A stretch of 64,000 bases of DNA from Barthelona sp. PCE (lineage: Eukaryota > Metamonada: BaSk clade): the NCBI GenBank assembly GCA_040285745.1, contig JAUFOR010000002.1, forward strand, positions 1,736,001-1,800,000, read 5' to 3'. Position numbers and translations under genes: made by a program. Of the stretch, positions 57,016-64,000 are shown piece by piece. The notes under the pieces are model-generated. The model saw only the letters and a list, made by a program, of their open reading frames with translations. It was not told the DNA's origin and did not search any database. The first letter of the stretch is position 1; each line of letters begins with the position of its first letter.

Positions 57016-57699
57016 ATGTCACAAGCGGGCTTCACGGAGAAGCACGTCCAACGCATCATGACATGTCAGTTTTACAGAGAGCATTGTTTTGGGCAGAGTT
57101 TAGCAGATATACCAAGGATTTGCAATGAATTGGAATATGTGGGTGTATATGATAACGTCCACGAACTCCCAAGTCCGTTTTTTTGTTGTTTTTATCGTTT
57201 GTATGTATTACGTCCAACAATTGTAACCGTCAAGATTTTTGTAGACTCTTCTATACCATATCTTCGGTTCCTTGCCCTGCTTTACATTCGTGTGTTTGGA
57301 ATAAGCAATCTGTTCGAGACCATTGTCAACAATCTTTCCGTCTTCTTACCACTTTGCTACCGTTCAAAAGAGGGTGTTCGAAAAGACACAACAATAGATG
57401 AATTATCAAATATTCTTTGCACAAAGACAACTCTATATGATGACTACCCACTTCCAGCTGTTCCTAACGAGTTGACCATCTTGTATGTCAACCGTACATC
57501 GCCTCTTTCTGTTTTCCCTCAATACGAAGCATTGCTGGAAAGGTTCGTGGAGAAAGAAAGGAATATTAGAGCCCGAAACAGCGCTTCACTGCATGCACAG
57601 CTTACAGAAGAATTGGAGGAATATGAGCGCAAACGCGAAGAATTTTTAACTGATTTGAAGGATAATTTGGAAATAAGAAAACAAATGCACGAAAGGTGA
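57016..57699 (+). CDS. PRP38: PRP38-family pre-mRNA splicing factor
   Basis: PRP38 is a tri-snRNP protein needed to activate the spliceosome. The 227-residue protein keeps the domain order of the family: helix with F-Y-R-E-H-C-F, the S-P-F-F-C-C-F-Y-R-L-Y segment (family (T/S)-P-F/A-F-C-L-L-x-K-L), D-S-S-I-P-Y-L-R-F-L-A-L-L-Y-I-R (family S-P-Y-I-R-A-L-G-F-M-Y-I-R) and the final P-L-P-x-V-P box. These points favour the PRPF38B branch. A charged coiled tail (about 180-227) follows. The usual Arg/Ser domain is absent. Its presence shows that the genome contains introns although this window needs none. Only 6 bp separate its stop from that of the TPR gene. Confidence 0.82.
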   Translation: MSQAGFTEKHVQRIMTCQFYREHCFGQSLADIPRICNELEYVGVYDNVHELPSPFFCCFYRLYVLRPTIVTVKIFVDSSIPYLRFLALLYIRVFGISNLFETIVNNLSVFLPLCYRSKEGVRKDTTIDELSNILCTKTTLYDDYPLPAVPNELTILYVNRTSPLSVFPQYEALLERFVEKERNIRARNSASLHAQLTEELEEYERKREEFLTDLKDNLEIRKQMHER

Positions 57700-57705
57700 T
57701 AGCTA

Positions 57706-59967
57706 TTACTTTACAATCTGTAGGACAATGTCATCTGTTGAATCACGTGCAGTTGAGCCACAAAGATAATTCAAAAACTTTGTATACTGATCAGAATTAC
57801 ACGACGGCAGTTGCTGATAATTCATAACAAATAAGGGTTCAGTGTCATCGTTTGTAAGACAGTAATTGAAGTCACTACTGGCTTTCTCATATTCTCCCTT
57901 TGATCTAAGCAAGAATCCTCTTCTAAACCTACTCATAAGATCCATAGGGAATATCGTCACGATTTGGTCGAGGTCTTCAAGTGCAAGGTCGTATTCGCCG
58001 CTTAAAATGTATGATTTTGATCGTTCAACCAAATAAACCTGACTGATTTCCATATTGATTGATCTGAGGTTGCGAATTGCGGTTGCGAAATACTTATTCG
58101 CATCAAGTGGTTCATTTAATCGAATGTAACACAGTCCGATCAGATAACAGCACTCTGCTGAGTACTTCAGAGATACACTGAATGATAGCGCCCATAAGAA
58201 GTCTGCAACCGCATGTTGGTAATCATTCAAGCGGTAGTATGACATTCCACGCCAGTAAAGAACCTGGGAGACCGGTAAGTTCGTCTCGTTTATCTTCAAC
58301 TTAACATCATTCTCAGTCTGAGGCTTTGCACGCCCACGAGTATTCGCGTTTGTTCCCTCTGTAATTACCAAATGAGTGAAACCATACCTCAAAAGACAGT
58401 TGTTCAGATCATCAACAGCGTCCTTAAACTTTGAAAGATCATAGAAGCACCTTGCTCTTGCGAGGAAAATCTCTACGTCGTCCTTCTGCTGTGACTGATT
58501 GGTCAGAGTCAAGTTCTTGATAGCATCGTTGAACAAACCAAGCGATCGTTCAGTTGTGGCTAACGCAGCATACGCGCTTGATGTAGTGAAACCCAACTCT
58601 ATAGCGGACCTCAAATCGGTCAGTGAGTTCTCTAACTTATTAATGTGGTAGAAGCCAACGCCTCTTCTATAATGATACATTGCAATCTCACAGTCCAGAT
58701 CCGAACCCGATTGATTGATTGCGTTCTCAGCGATAGCAATCGCAAGAGAACCAGAGCGGTAGTGTTTATCGTTGTTATGATCCAATTCTCCTTTTTTCTC
58801 TTTGTGTGCAAGTTCTAGCGCGGTGGAAATAGCATTGATAATCTGCACATGATCACCCAACTCCTCGTATACATCAGCCAATGTGACATAAAGCTCTCGG
58901 TTGTTAGGACTGATCTCAAGACACCTGTTGAGCATCTTCAGAGCTGAACTAAAACTACTTAACTGGAGATTAACCTTACCGAGTTCGAATAGTGCCAATA
59001 CATGATTTTCATCCTCACTCAATATTGTCTCGAGATGCATTTTTGCATCATCCAGCATATCAAGACCGTGACACGTTAGGGCAAAACTATATCTGATCAT
59101 AGGATCCTTTGGAAGCAATTTGCAAGCATAATCAAGATCCTTAAACGATTCTTCAAGATTAGATGCCTCTCTCCAACAAGTACCGCGCATATAAAAGAAG
59201 TGCGGCTCCGGTTTCAATTCAATAGCTGTGTTTAGATCACTGATAGATGCCTGAAACTGTTCTAATTTCAGATAACTGATTGCTCTGTTGAGATAAAACG
59301 CAGGAACTTCTTTCTTCAACTCAATGGCTTGTGTTAAGTGTGCCAATGCTTGTGAGTTATGACCTATTGCGATTAACGCCAAGCCCAGATTAGACTGTGC
59401 TGCAGAGTCCATCCTGTTAATGGAAACAGACTCCGTCAGATCGTCCACTGCCGCTGACATATTGCCTAGGAAACGGTGACAACTGGCTCTTTGGAAATAT
59501 GCCTTTGAGAAGCGCGGATTGATCTTGATGGCCTCACTAAAGTCAGCAAGCGCCTCCTTGTACATGTCCATATCCATATAAACCAAACCTCTGTTCTGAT
59601 AATGAAAGTCATTCTTTTCCAACTGGATTGCTCGTGTAAGATCACTTAATGCAAGATCATATTTGAGCAGATGGCGAAAAGTGATGCCTCTGTACCCGTA
59701 ATATGCGCTGATTTCTGTATCAATCTTAATGGCTAATGTGTAATCGAAGATAGCTCTGGTAAAATCTTTCAGAAGACGGAAACAGTTTCCTCTCGCAAAG
59801 AAGTACTTTGAGAAATTCGACCGCAGCTCTATACAACGTGTGAAACATTGAATGGAGGATGTGAAATCTTTTTTTTTGTAAAGCTCAAGCCCTATCTTGT
59901 AATTTGAAATTGCTTCTCGTAAAACCCGACTTTCCTCTGATGCTGGAAGTCTGCGCCTTTGAGGCAT
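57706..59967 (-). CDS. tetratricopeptide-repeat protein
   Basis: The 753-residue protein is a nearly continuous solenoid of about 18-20 TPR units of 34 residues (e.g. DFSEAIKINPRFSKAYFQRA, DLNTAIELKPE...FYMRG, DLTRAIQLEKNDFHYQNRG). It starts at about residue 17, breaks at about 395-430 and 545-570, and resumes to about 710. No catalytic domain or membrane span is present. Such solenoids bind peptide partners and scaffold complexes; related long TPR proteins occur in the flagellar transport machinery and in chaperone adaptors. The partner is unknown. The Leu/Asp-rich regularity (ADLxxAIxL) resembles the TTC6/O-GlcNAc-transferase-type TPRs, without the enzyme. Confidence 0.85.
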   Translation of the reverse strand: MPQRRRLPASEESRVLREAISNYKIGLELYKKKDFTSSIQCFTRCIELRSNFSKYFFARGNCFRLLKDFTRAIFDYTLAIKIDTEISAYYGYRGITFRHLLKYDLALSDLTRAIQLEKNDFHYQNRGLVYMDMDMYKEALADFSEAIKINPRFSKAYFQRASCHRFLGNMSAAVDDLTESVSINRMDSAAQSNLGLALIAIGHNSQALAHLTQAIELKKEVPAFYLNRAISYLKLEQFQASISDLNTAIELKPEPHFFYMRGTCWREASNLEESFKDLDYACKLLPKDPMIRYSFALTCHGLDMLDDAKMHLETILSEDENHVLALFELGKVNLQLSSFSSALKMLNRCLEISPNNRELYVTLADVYEELGDHVQIINAISTALELAHKEKKGELDHNNDKHYRSGSLAIAIAENAINQSGSDLDCEIAMYHYRRGVGFYHINKLENSLTDLRSAIELGFTTSSAYAALATTERSLGLFNDAIKNLTLTNQSQQKDDVEIFLARARCFYDLSKFKDAVDDLNNCLLRYGFTHLVITEGTNANTRGRAKPQTENDVKLKINETNLPVSQVLYWRGMSYYRLNDYQHAVADFLWALSFSVSLKYSAECCYLIGLCYIRLNEPLDANKYFATAIRNLRSINMEISQVYLVERSKSYILSGEYDLALEDLDQIVTIFPMDLMSRFRRGFLLRSKGEYEKASSDFNYCLTNDDTEPLFVMNYQQLPSCNSDQYTKFLNYLCGSTARDSTDDIVLQIVK

Positions 59968-60239
59968 TGTTTACGAAGCGAAATGAGTAAAAAAAAGGAA
60001 TGTCACTAGATATGTCTGATGTAAATGCACTTCCTTCCTTTGATGCGGTTTTGAAGAGAATTTGGACCAGTTAATCCAGATTCAACGCCACGATGTAAGA
60101 AAAGAAACTTCTTCCCAAATTACTATGTGTCGCGGACAAGTTTTCAGATTGATTTCAAATTCTACAGGCAGCATTTACTATGTATCCATTATAACAAAGT
60201 TAAAACTATTGTAAATACGGTGTTATACCTTTTCACACC

Positions 60240-60845
60240 ATGTCTGGGAATATTGATAGCTACTTAGAGCGACTGACATCTGTTGCAGAGCTCTATATAA
60301 AGAATAAGGAAGAGTTTGAGCAAAGCATTGAACAGAAAGTTGAGCAAAGTAAGGATTTGAGCAACAATTTGCTTGAGTGTCTCCTATCCGAGATGAGTAC
60401 CATGCAAAGACTCTATGATCAGTACACAAGGCGCATTAAACACGATATTAGTCACATGCAAACACATATTGACAGTATGCGCAAAAAGGTTCTAGATGAA
60501 GAGAATACTGGTGCCCAAGATCTACGCATGCTTGCAGATGAGCTTAATGAGCTCACAAACACATTCAAAGCATATTCAAAGGAGCGTAAGGAGCTTCAGG
60601 ATAAAATTTATGATATGCGCAGTGAAGCAATCGACATGTGCCTCAATAACAGACAGTATAAGGGTGAAGAGGACATCAGGAACATGCTCGATCTCATTGA
60701 GAACCTCACCGGTCTCCATGTTAGCAGAACTTTAGGAAATATTGTTGAGGGTACAATAGGTGATTACACGTTCGAAGTAGATTTGACGGACCCCAAATCA
60801 AGGGACGAAATATGGAGCCTTCTGGTGAAAAGGAGCTTTCAGTAA
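60240..60845 (+). CDS. coiled-coil protein with RWD-like C-terminus (Spc24/Spc25 candidate)
   Basis: The 201-residue protein has a coiled coil from about 15 to 140 and a short globular end (about 143-201). The end runs helix (DIRNMLDLIENLTGLHV), then strands (GNIVEGTIGDYTFEVDL), then D-P-x-S-R and a final helix (EIWSLLV). Helix, L-T-G-L, beta, F-E-V-D and D-P-S-R-helix is the pattern of the small RWD heads of the outer kinetochore proteins Spc24 and Spc25, which are of this length. That would place it in the Ndc80 complex. The match is structural and short, so other coiled-coil plus RWD proteins remain possible. It ends 3 bp before the opposite gene's stop. Confidence 0.45.
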   Translation: MSGNIDSYLERLTSVAELYIKNKEEFEQSIEQKVEQSKDLSNNLLECLLSEMSTMQRLYDQYTRRIKHDISHMQTHIDSMRKKVLDEENTGAQDLRMLADELNELTNTFKAYSKERKELQDKIYDMRSEAIDMCLNNRQYKGEEDIRNMLDLIENLTGLHVSRTLGNIVEGTIGDYTFEVDLTDPKSRDEIWSLLVKRSFQ

Positions 60846-60848
60846 CGA

Positions 60849-62501
60849 CTATTTTTTTTTATTCCCCTTCATACGTGGCATATGACATAAACAATTGACA
60901 AGTCTTACATAGTTAGTGCCACTTACAGCGAGCGTCGTGCTGGATTCGTGCTCAGTACCCCATGCGATGACATGGTGCACCTTTTCAAGAGACTGCATCT
61001 GTGGTTCTATTTGCAAGTTTGCTTCATCAAGCATCCTATATCGGAATCTATCATTAAATGTGAACACGCACTCCCTCTGCTCGTTCTCGTTAAAGAGGGG
61101 AAACGTACCGGGAACAGTTGCGTAATGAACCGTGTATCCTTTGGTTCGGCATTTTCTCATTGAAGTCTTGATGAGATGAATGCTTTTAAAATCTCGTACT
61201 TGGAACCCGTCTGTTGCCGTAGCGTGCCATGTGTTCTCGTTGTAACAACAGTCAATGTACTCGCCATATGGGTTCTCTTTAAGAATACCTGTTTTTGAGC
61301 CCCGCTGTCTCTTTTCCTCCCACCATTTAATGCCCGTTTGCCCGTACTGCTGCTGGATGCCGCTGTCGGTCACGATGCCTATTCCAATGTTAGGCATGGG
61401 AGTATATGCTGTTGGTGCAAGACCACAAGGAATCACTTTGCTGTAACAGGTTTGTTTTCTGTTAAAGACCACTACCTCATTAAAAATGTCAATAAAATAC
61501 AACATCAATGATGCGCATGTGACTGTTATATATCCTTTCCACTCGAAATGTCTACTTATGACCACTTGGGTTATTGGTTCTGCTGCAACTTTATATGATC
61601 CACGTTTACGGAAAACAACAGCATCATCAAAGTTCATCTCGTACAGCAAGACTGATCCGCAGCGCGTACCTATGGCTAAACAATTCCCATACACATCCAC
61701 ACATTGAACATGGCGATTTTTTGGGAGCTCCATTGTGTGATGGACCAATTTTCCCGCAAAAATAATGAAAAACACAACGCAAACGCTAGACGCTGCAACA
61801 ACATACGGGTAACGTTCTTGCTTTGCATCGGAAAACACTGAAATCAACGAAAAAAAGCCATCACTTCCATCAATGCCACATTTGCTCAAATGAGATGCAG
61901 AACAAAACTGTCTAAGATTGTTCTCAACACATGAAAAGAGTTCTGGAAGGCCATTTATACCACCATAAGTTGCAGAACAAAAAAATATGAGCAGCTGGGA
62001 CTGTGTTAGGACAAATAACAAATCACCGTTCCAAGCCATAGATAATGCTTTCTCACCAATTGCTATCACGCACGATGATGGAAACTGGCCAATGGTCCGG
62101 ATAAAACTATCAGAAATTACTGCATGTGATTCTTCCGGTATCCATCTAGTCCTCAGTTCTACATCTGATACTTGATCCTTTGAAAGTGGAACCTCGCCTG
62201 ATTCGCCCACTCTCAGTTGTCTAATCCCTCCATTAGCTTCTGGATCAAAATACTTAAGATCAGGCAATGATACTGGATTGTGCAGCTCTGTTTCGCTAAA
62301 TTCCCCTGCCCCTTTCTCAATATTTGCAGGTTCCCACTCAGCGCAATGTGGTTTAAAAAACAAAAAAGGTGTTTGTGGATATGGAATTTCCTTTTTATCT
62401 TCAGACAGCAATTTAGCTGATCTGTGAAGTGGTATCATCTTGTACCACTTCTTTTCATCGTTGTCGGGAGCAAATTTTATCGATGGTTCATGTAAACTCA
62501 T
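60849..62501 (-). CDS. unknown beta-propeller-like protein
   Basis: The 550-residue protein has no signal peptide. After a polar region (1-140) it consists of repeated beta-rich segments, several with WD40-like features (ALSMAWNGDLLFVLTQSQLL, CVDVYGNCLAIGTRCGSVLLY, ITQVVISRHFEWKGYITVT, TLAVSGTNYVRLV). They fit one seven-bladed propeller from about 140 to 540, with an insert at about 385-415. No named family is recognised; subunits of transcription, chromatin or trafficking complexes have this form. The hydrophobic run SSVCVVFFIIFAG near 245 is probably a strand, not a membrane span. Confidence 0.7.
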   Translation of the reverse strand: MSLHEPSIKFAPDNDEKKWYKMIPLHRSAKLLSEDKKEIPYPQTPFLFFKPHCAEWEPANIEKGAGEFSETELHNPVSLPDLKYFDPEANGGIRQLRVGESGEVPLSKDQVSDVELRTRWIPEESHAVISDSFIRTIGQFPSSCVIAIGEKALSMAWNGDLLFVLTQSQLLIFFCSATYGGINGLPELFSCVENNLRQFCSASHLSKCGIDGSDGFFSLISVFSDAKQERYPYVVAASSVCVVFFIIFAGKLVHHTMELPKNRHVQCVDVYGNCLAIGTRCGSVLLYEMNFDDAVVFRKRGSYKVAAEPITQVVISRHFEWKGYITVTCASLMLYFIDIFNEVVVFNRKQTCYSKVIPCGLAPTAYTPMPNIGIGIVTDSGIQQQYGQTGIKWWEEKRQRGSKTGILKENPYGEYIDCCYNENTWHATATDGFQVRDFKSIHLIKTSMRKCRTKGYTVHYATVPGTFPLFNENEQRECVFTFNDRFRYRMLDEANLQIEPQMQSLEKVHHVIAWGTEHESSTTLAVSGTNYVRLVNCLCHMPRMKGNKKK

Positions 62502-62548
62502 TGAAAAGGATCAAAACTTAAAACAAACTTTTACTAAGTGCTGCATTA

Positions 62549-64000
62549 CTAAATCTCATCATAACCGTTAATGGATGATGTAGTTGCTGCTGCTGCACCT
62601 CTACCAGCCTCGGTAGCATCGCGCTTGAACCAGCCCTTAACAATACCGGGAACATCCTTCATATTATTGAAAGGGAGCTTCTTCTTATACCACATGAAAC
62701 CAATGGCGACAGCAATAGCAACAAAGAAAAGGAACCAGAGCCAACCGTTACCACCCTTATCCTTCTTAACGGGTTTGGGAGCGATCCAGACACTAAGATC
62801 TTCATTTGTCCAGGCATCGTATAGTTCAACGGCAACAAAGACTCTGTTAAGGGGATTAACATCGAGCTCGCACTGGAATGAATCGAAACAAAGGTGGCTA
62901 CGTTCACTGGTGGATGAGGGATGAGGGTCATACTGACTAATAGCAATAGCCTTAACTGCCTCACTAGTCTGGACCTTCATGTGAAGGTTCTTGATGTTCT
63001 CAACAGTGAAGTAGATGTGCTGGTTACCAAGACCCTTGATAGCAGTCTTCTTGGCATCATCGAAGAGAAGATTGGTCTCGAGCAAACGAATGGTGTATTC
63101 GTTGGCAGCACCCTCGCCGATAACGGAAGCGTAAACGGATGTCTTCTCACCGCCAGCGGGCTGGGGAACGTGAAGATAGGTGGGATGGACGGTTGAGTAA
63201 TGGGGAAGCTTGAAGGCAAAGTTATCCTCCGTAGGGACATCGCCGTACTGAACGTACAAGCTCATGGGTCCATTCTTCTCAGCCAAGGGAGTGAGTTCGA
63301 GGAACTGACGCTTGGTCTCAGCAGTATGGTACGAATAGATATCGAAGCCGTCACGTTGGGTCAAGACGGAGCGGAGATAGAGACCGTCAGTAAGAGGATC
63401 AATCTCGTCAAAGTAGAGGTTATAAGAGCTACGCTGGACAGCATTGAAACTGTCTGAGTTTGATGGTGGGTTCTCAATGGTGATGTAATAGTACTGACCC
63501 ACGTCTTGGAAGACCTCATTCTCATCATCAATGTAGATGGCACGAGCAGGGGAAGTGAACTTGTAGGCGTAGTTATCAGGAATGGCATCCTTGGCGGGGG
63601 GAGTCGTTGTGATATAACCGTTAAGAACATCCTTTGATTCGATATTAATGACAATAGGTGCGCCCTGCTCAATAACTGTATAACGGTAATAGTCAAAGCC
63701 AGCAACTGCCACGTTTCCACGTTGAACGCGATGAGCCTGCAGAATAGTAAGGTCATTACGGTGGAAATCCACAGTGAATTTAGACGTACCAATGCCAAAG
63801 ACACCGATATTTAAGAACTTCTTATCCTTAATATCATCCTTGCGGAAGACAATACGCTTATCTTCATTGGTAGTAAGGTGATAATCGTAGAATCCGCGGA
63901 TCTTGTTGGGAAGAGGGTATGTGGTCGAGACAACAACATCAACACCATATGAGAACTCGTCAACATCGAGTGAGAGGACATAGTCGCCTTCAACGTTAAT
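62549..64000 (-). CDS. type I surface membrane protein with repeated PPC-like beta-sandwich domains (partial)
   Basis: The frame is open from the window end to the stop at 62549, at least 483 residues; the start lies outside. An apparent GTG at 63770-63772 is not a start because coding continues upstream (…RGFYDYHLTTNEDKR…). Two to three homologous units of about 130 residues are visible, with the pattern G-(F/Y)-D-x-Y-x-Y/H, strands, then a Tyr-rich Y-Y-I-T-I or Y-T-I-R-L end. This recalls bacterial pre-peptidase C-terminal-type beta sandwiches, but the match is loose. Near the C-terminus are a hydrophobic helix (WLWFLFFVAIAVAIGFMWY), then KKKLP and a short tail with A and T runs. The codons are strongly C/G-ending, so it is probably abundant. 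Confidence 0.72.
   Translation of the reverse strand: MNVEGDYVLSLDVDEFSYGVDVVVSTTYPLPNKIRGFYDYHLTTNEDKRIVFRKDDIKDKKFLNIGVFGIGTSKFTVDFHRNDLTILQAHRVQRGNVAVAGFDYYRYTVIEQGAPIVINIESKDVLNGYITTTPPAKDAIPDNYAYKFTSPARAIYIDDENEVFQDVGQYYYITIENPPSNSDSFNAVQRSSYNLYFDEIDPLTDGLYLRSVLTQRDGFDIYSYHTAETKRQFLELTPLAEKNGPMSLYVQYGDVPTEDNFAFKLPHYSTVHPTYLHVPQPAGGEKTSVYASVIGEGAANEYTIRLLETNLLFDDAKKTAIKGLGNQHIYFTVENIKNLHMKVQTSEAVKAIAISQYDPHPSSTSERSHLCFDSFQCELDVNPLNRVFVAVELYDAWTNEDLSVWIAPKPVKKDKGGNGWLWFLFFVAIAVAIGFMWYKKKLPFNNMKDVPGIVKGWFKRDATEAGRGAAAATTSSINGYDEI

Noticed and set aside
1-64000. CRISPR array, insertion sequence, transposon or rRNA
   Set aside because: No spaced direct repeats, transposase/reverse transcriptase motifs or rRNA-like blocks were seen; the genes are clearly eukaryotic.

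Overview
The window is nuclear DNA from a unicellular, almost certainly flagellated, eukaryote with a very compact genome. It holds two 26S proteasome ATPases, a TOP3B-type topoisomerase, V-ATPase subunit c'', a RAD9-like clamp subunit, a PRP38 splicing factor, an SS18/GIF-type chromatin factor, a BK-like K+ channel and a SAXO-type axonemal microtubule protein. About 32 genes fill 64 kb, all readable as single uninterrupted ORFs, and no intron is needed anywhere. PRP38 nevertheless implies that splicing exists in the genome. Neighbouring genes are 3-100 bp apart at their 3' ends and 75-450 bp apart where they diverge. The AT-rich spacers, intron-poor genes and apparently transferred bacterial-type enzymes would fit a metamonad-like or other free-living or commensal flagellate. 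The sequence alone does not settle the lineage.

Layout. 1-6.3 kb: the 5' end of an EF-hand gene, an HpnB-like membrane glycosyltransferase, a coiled-coil protein, and a protein with prominin topology. 6.3-16.2 kb: a 2346-residue LRR/coiled-coil protein, an unknown protein, Rpt5, and a small 4-TM protein. 16.2-24 kb: a genome-maintenance group (unknown protein, TOP3B, SS18/GIF-like, DEX1-like ER/surface protein, RAD9-like, V-ATPase c''). 24-33 kb: a Cdt1-like candidate, a tail-anchored small protein, a divergent pair of ABCA-type half transporters, and Rpt3. 33-44 kb: a Lys-rich protein, an IQ/coiled-coil protein, SAXO, a BK-like channel, a CRAL-TRIO protein, and a multi-TM protein with an Asn/Gly/Pro-rich N-terminus. 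43.5-44.6 kb: the longest gene-poor stretch. 44.6-64 kb: a type I-like glutamine synthetase, a 3666-residue surface protein (RCC1, EGF and TIG modules), PRP38, a TPR protein, a small coiled-coil protein with an RWD-like end (Spc24/25 candidate), a beta-propeller-like protein, and the 3' part of a type I surface protein.

Functional links. Rpt3 and Rpt5 belong to the same proteasome ring. RAD9, TOP3B, the Cdt1-like and Spc24/25-like proteins bear on DNA replication, checkpoint and segregation. SAXO, the IQ-motif protein and the LRR/coiled-coil giant are cytoskeleton or flagellum candidates. The prominin-like, DEX1-like, EGF/RCC1/TIG and C-terminal type I proteins suggest a rich cell surface. 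The most striking item is the divergent ABCA pair: the two nucleotide-binding domains carry complementary defects that would give one complete and one dead ATP site in a heterodimer.
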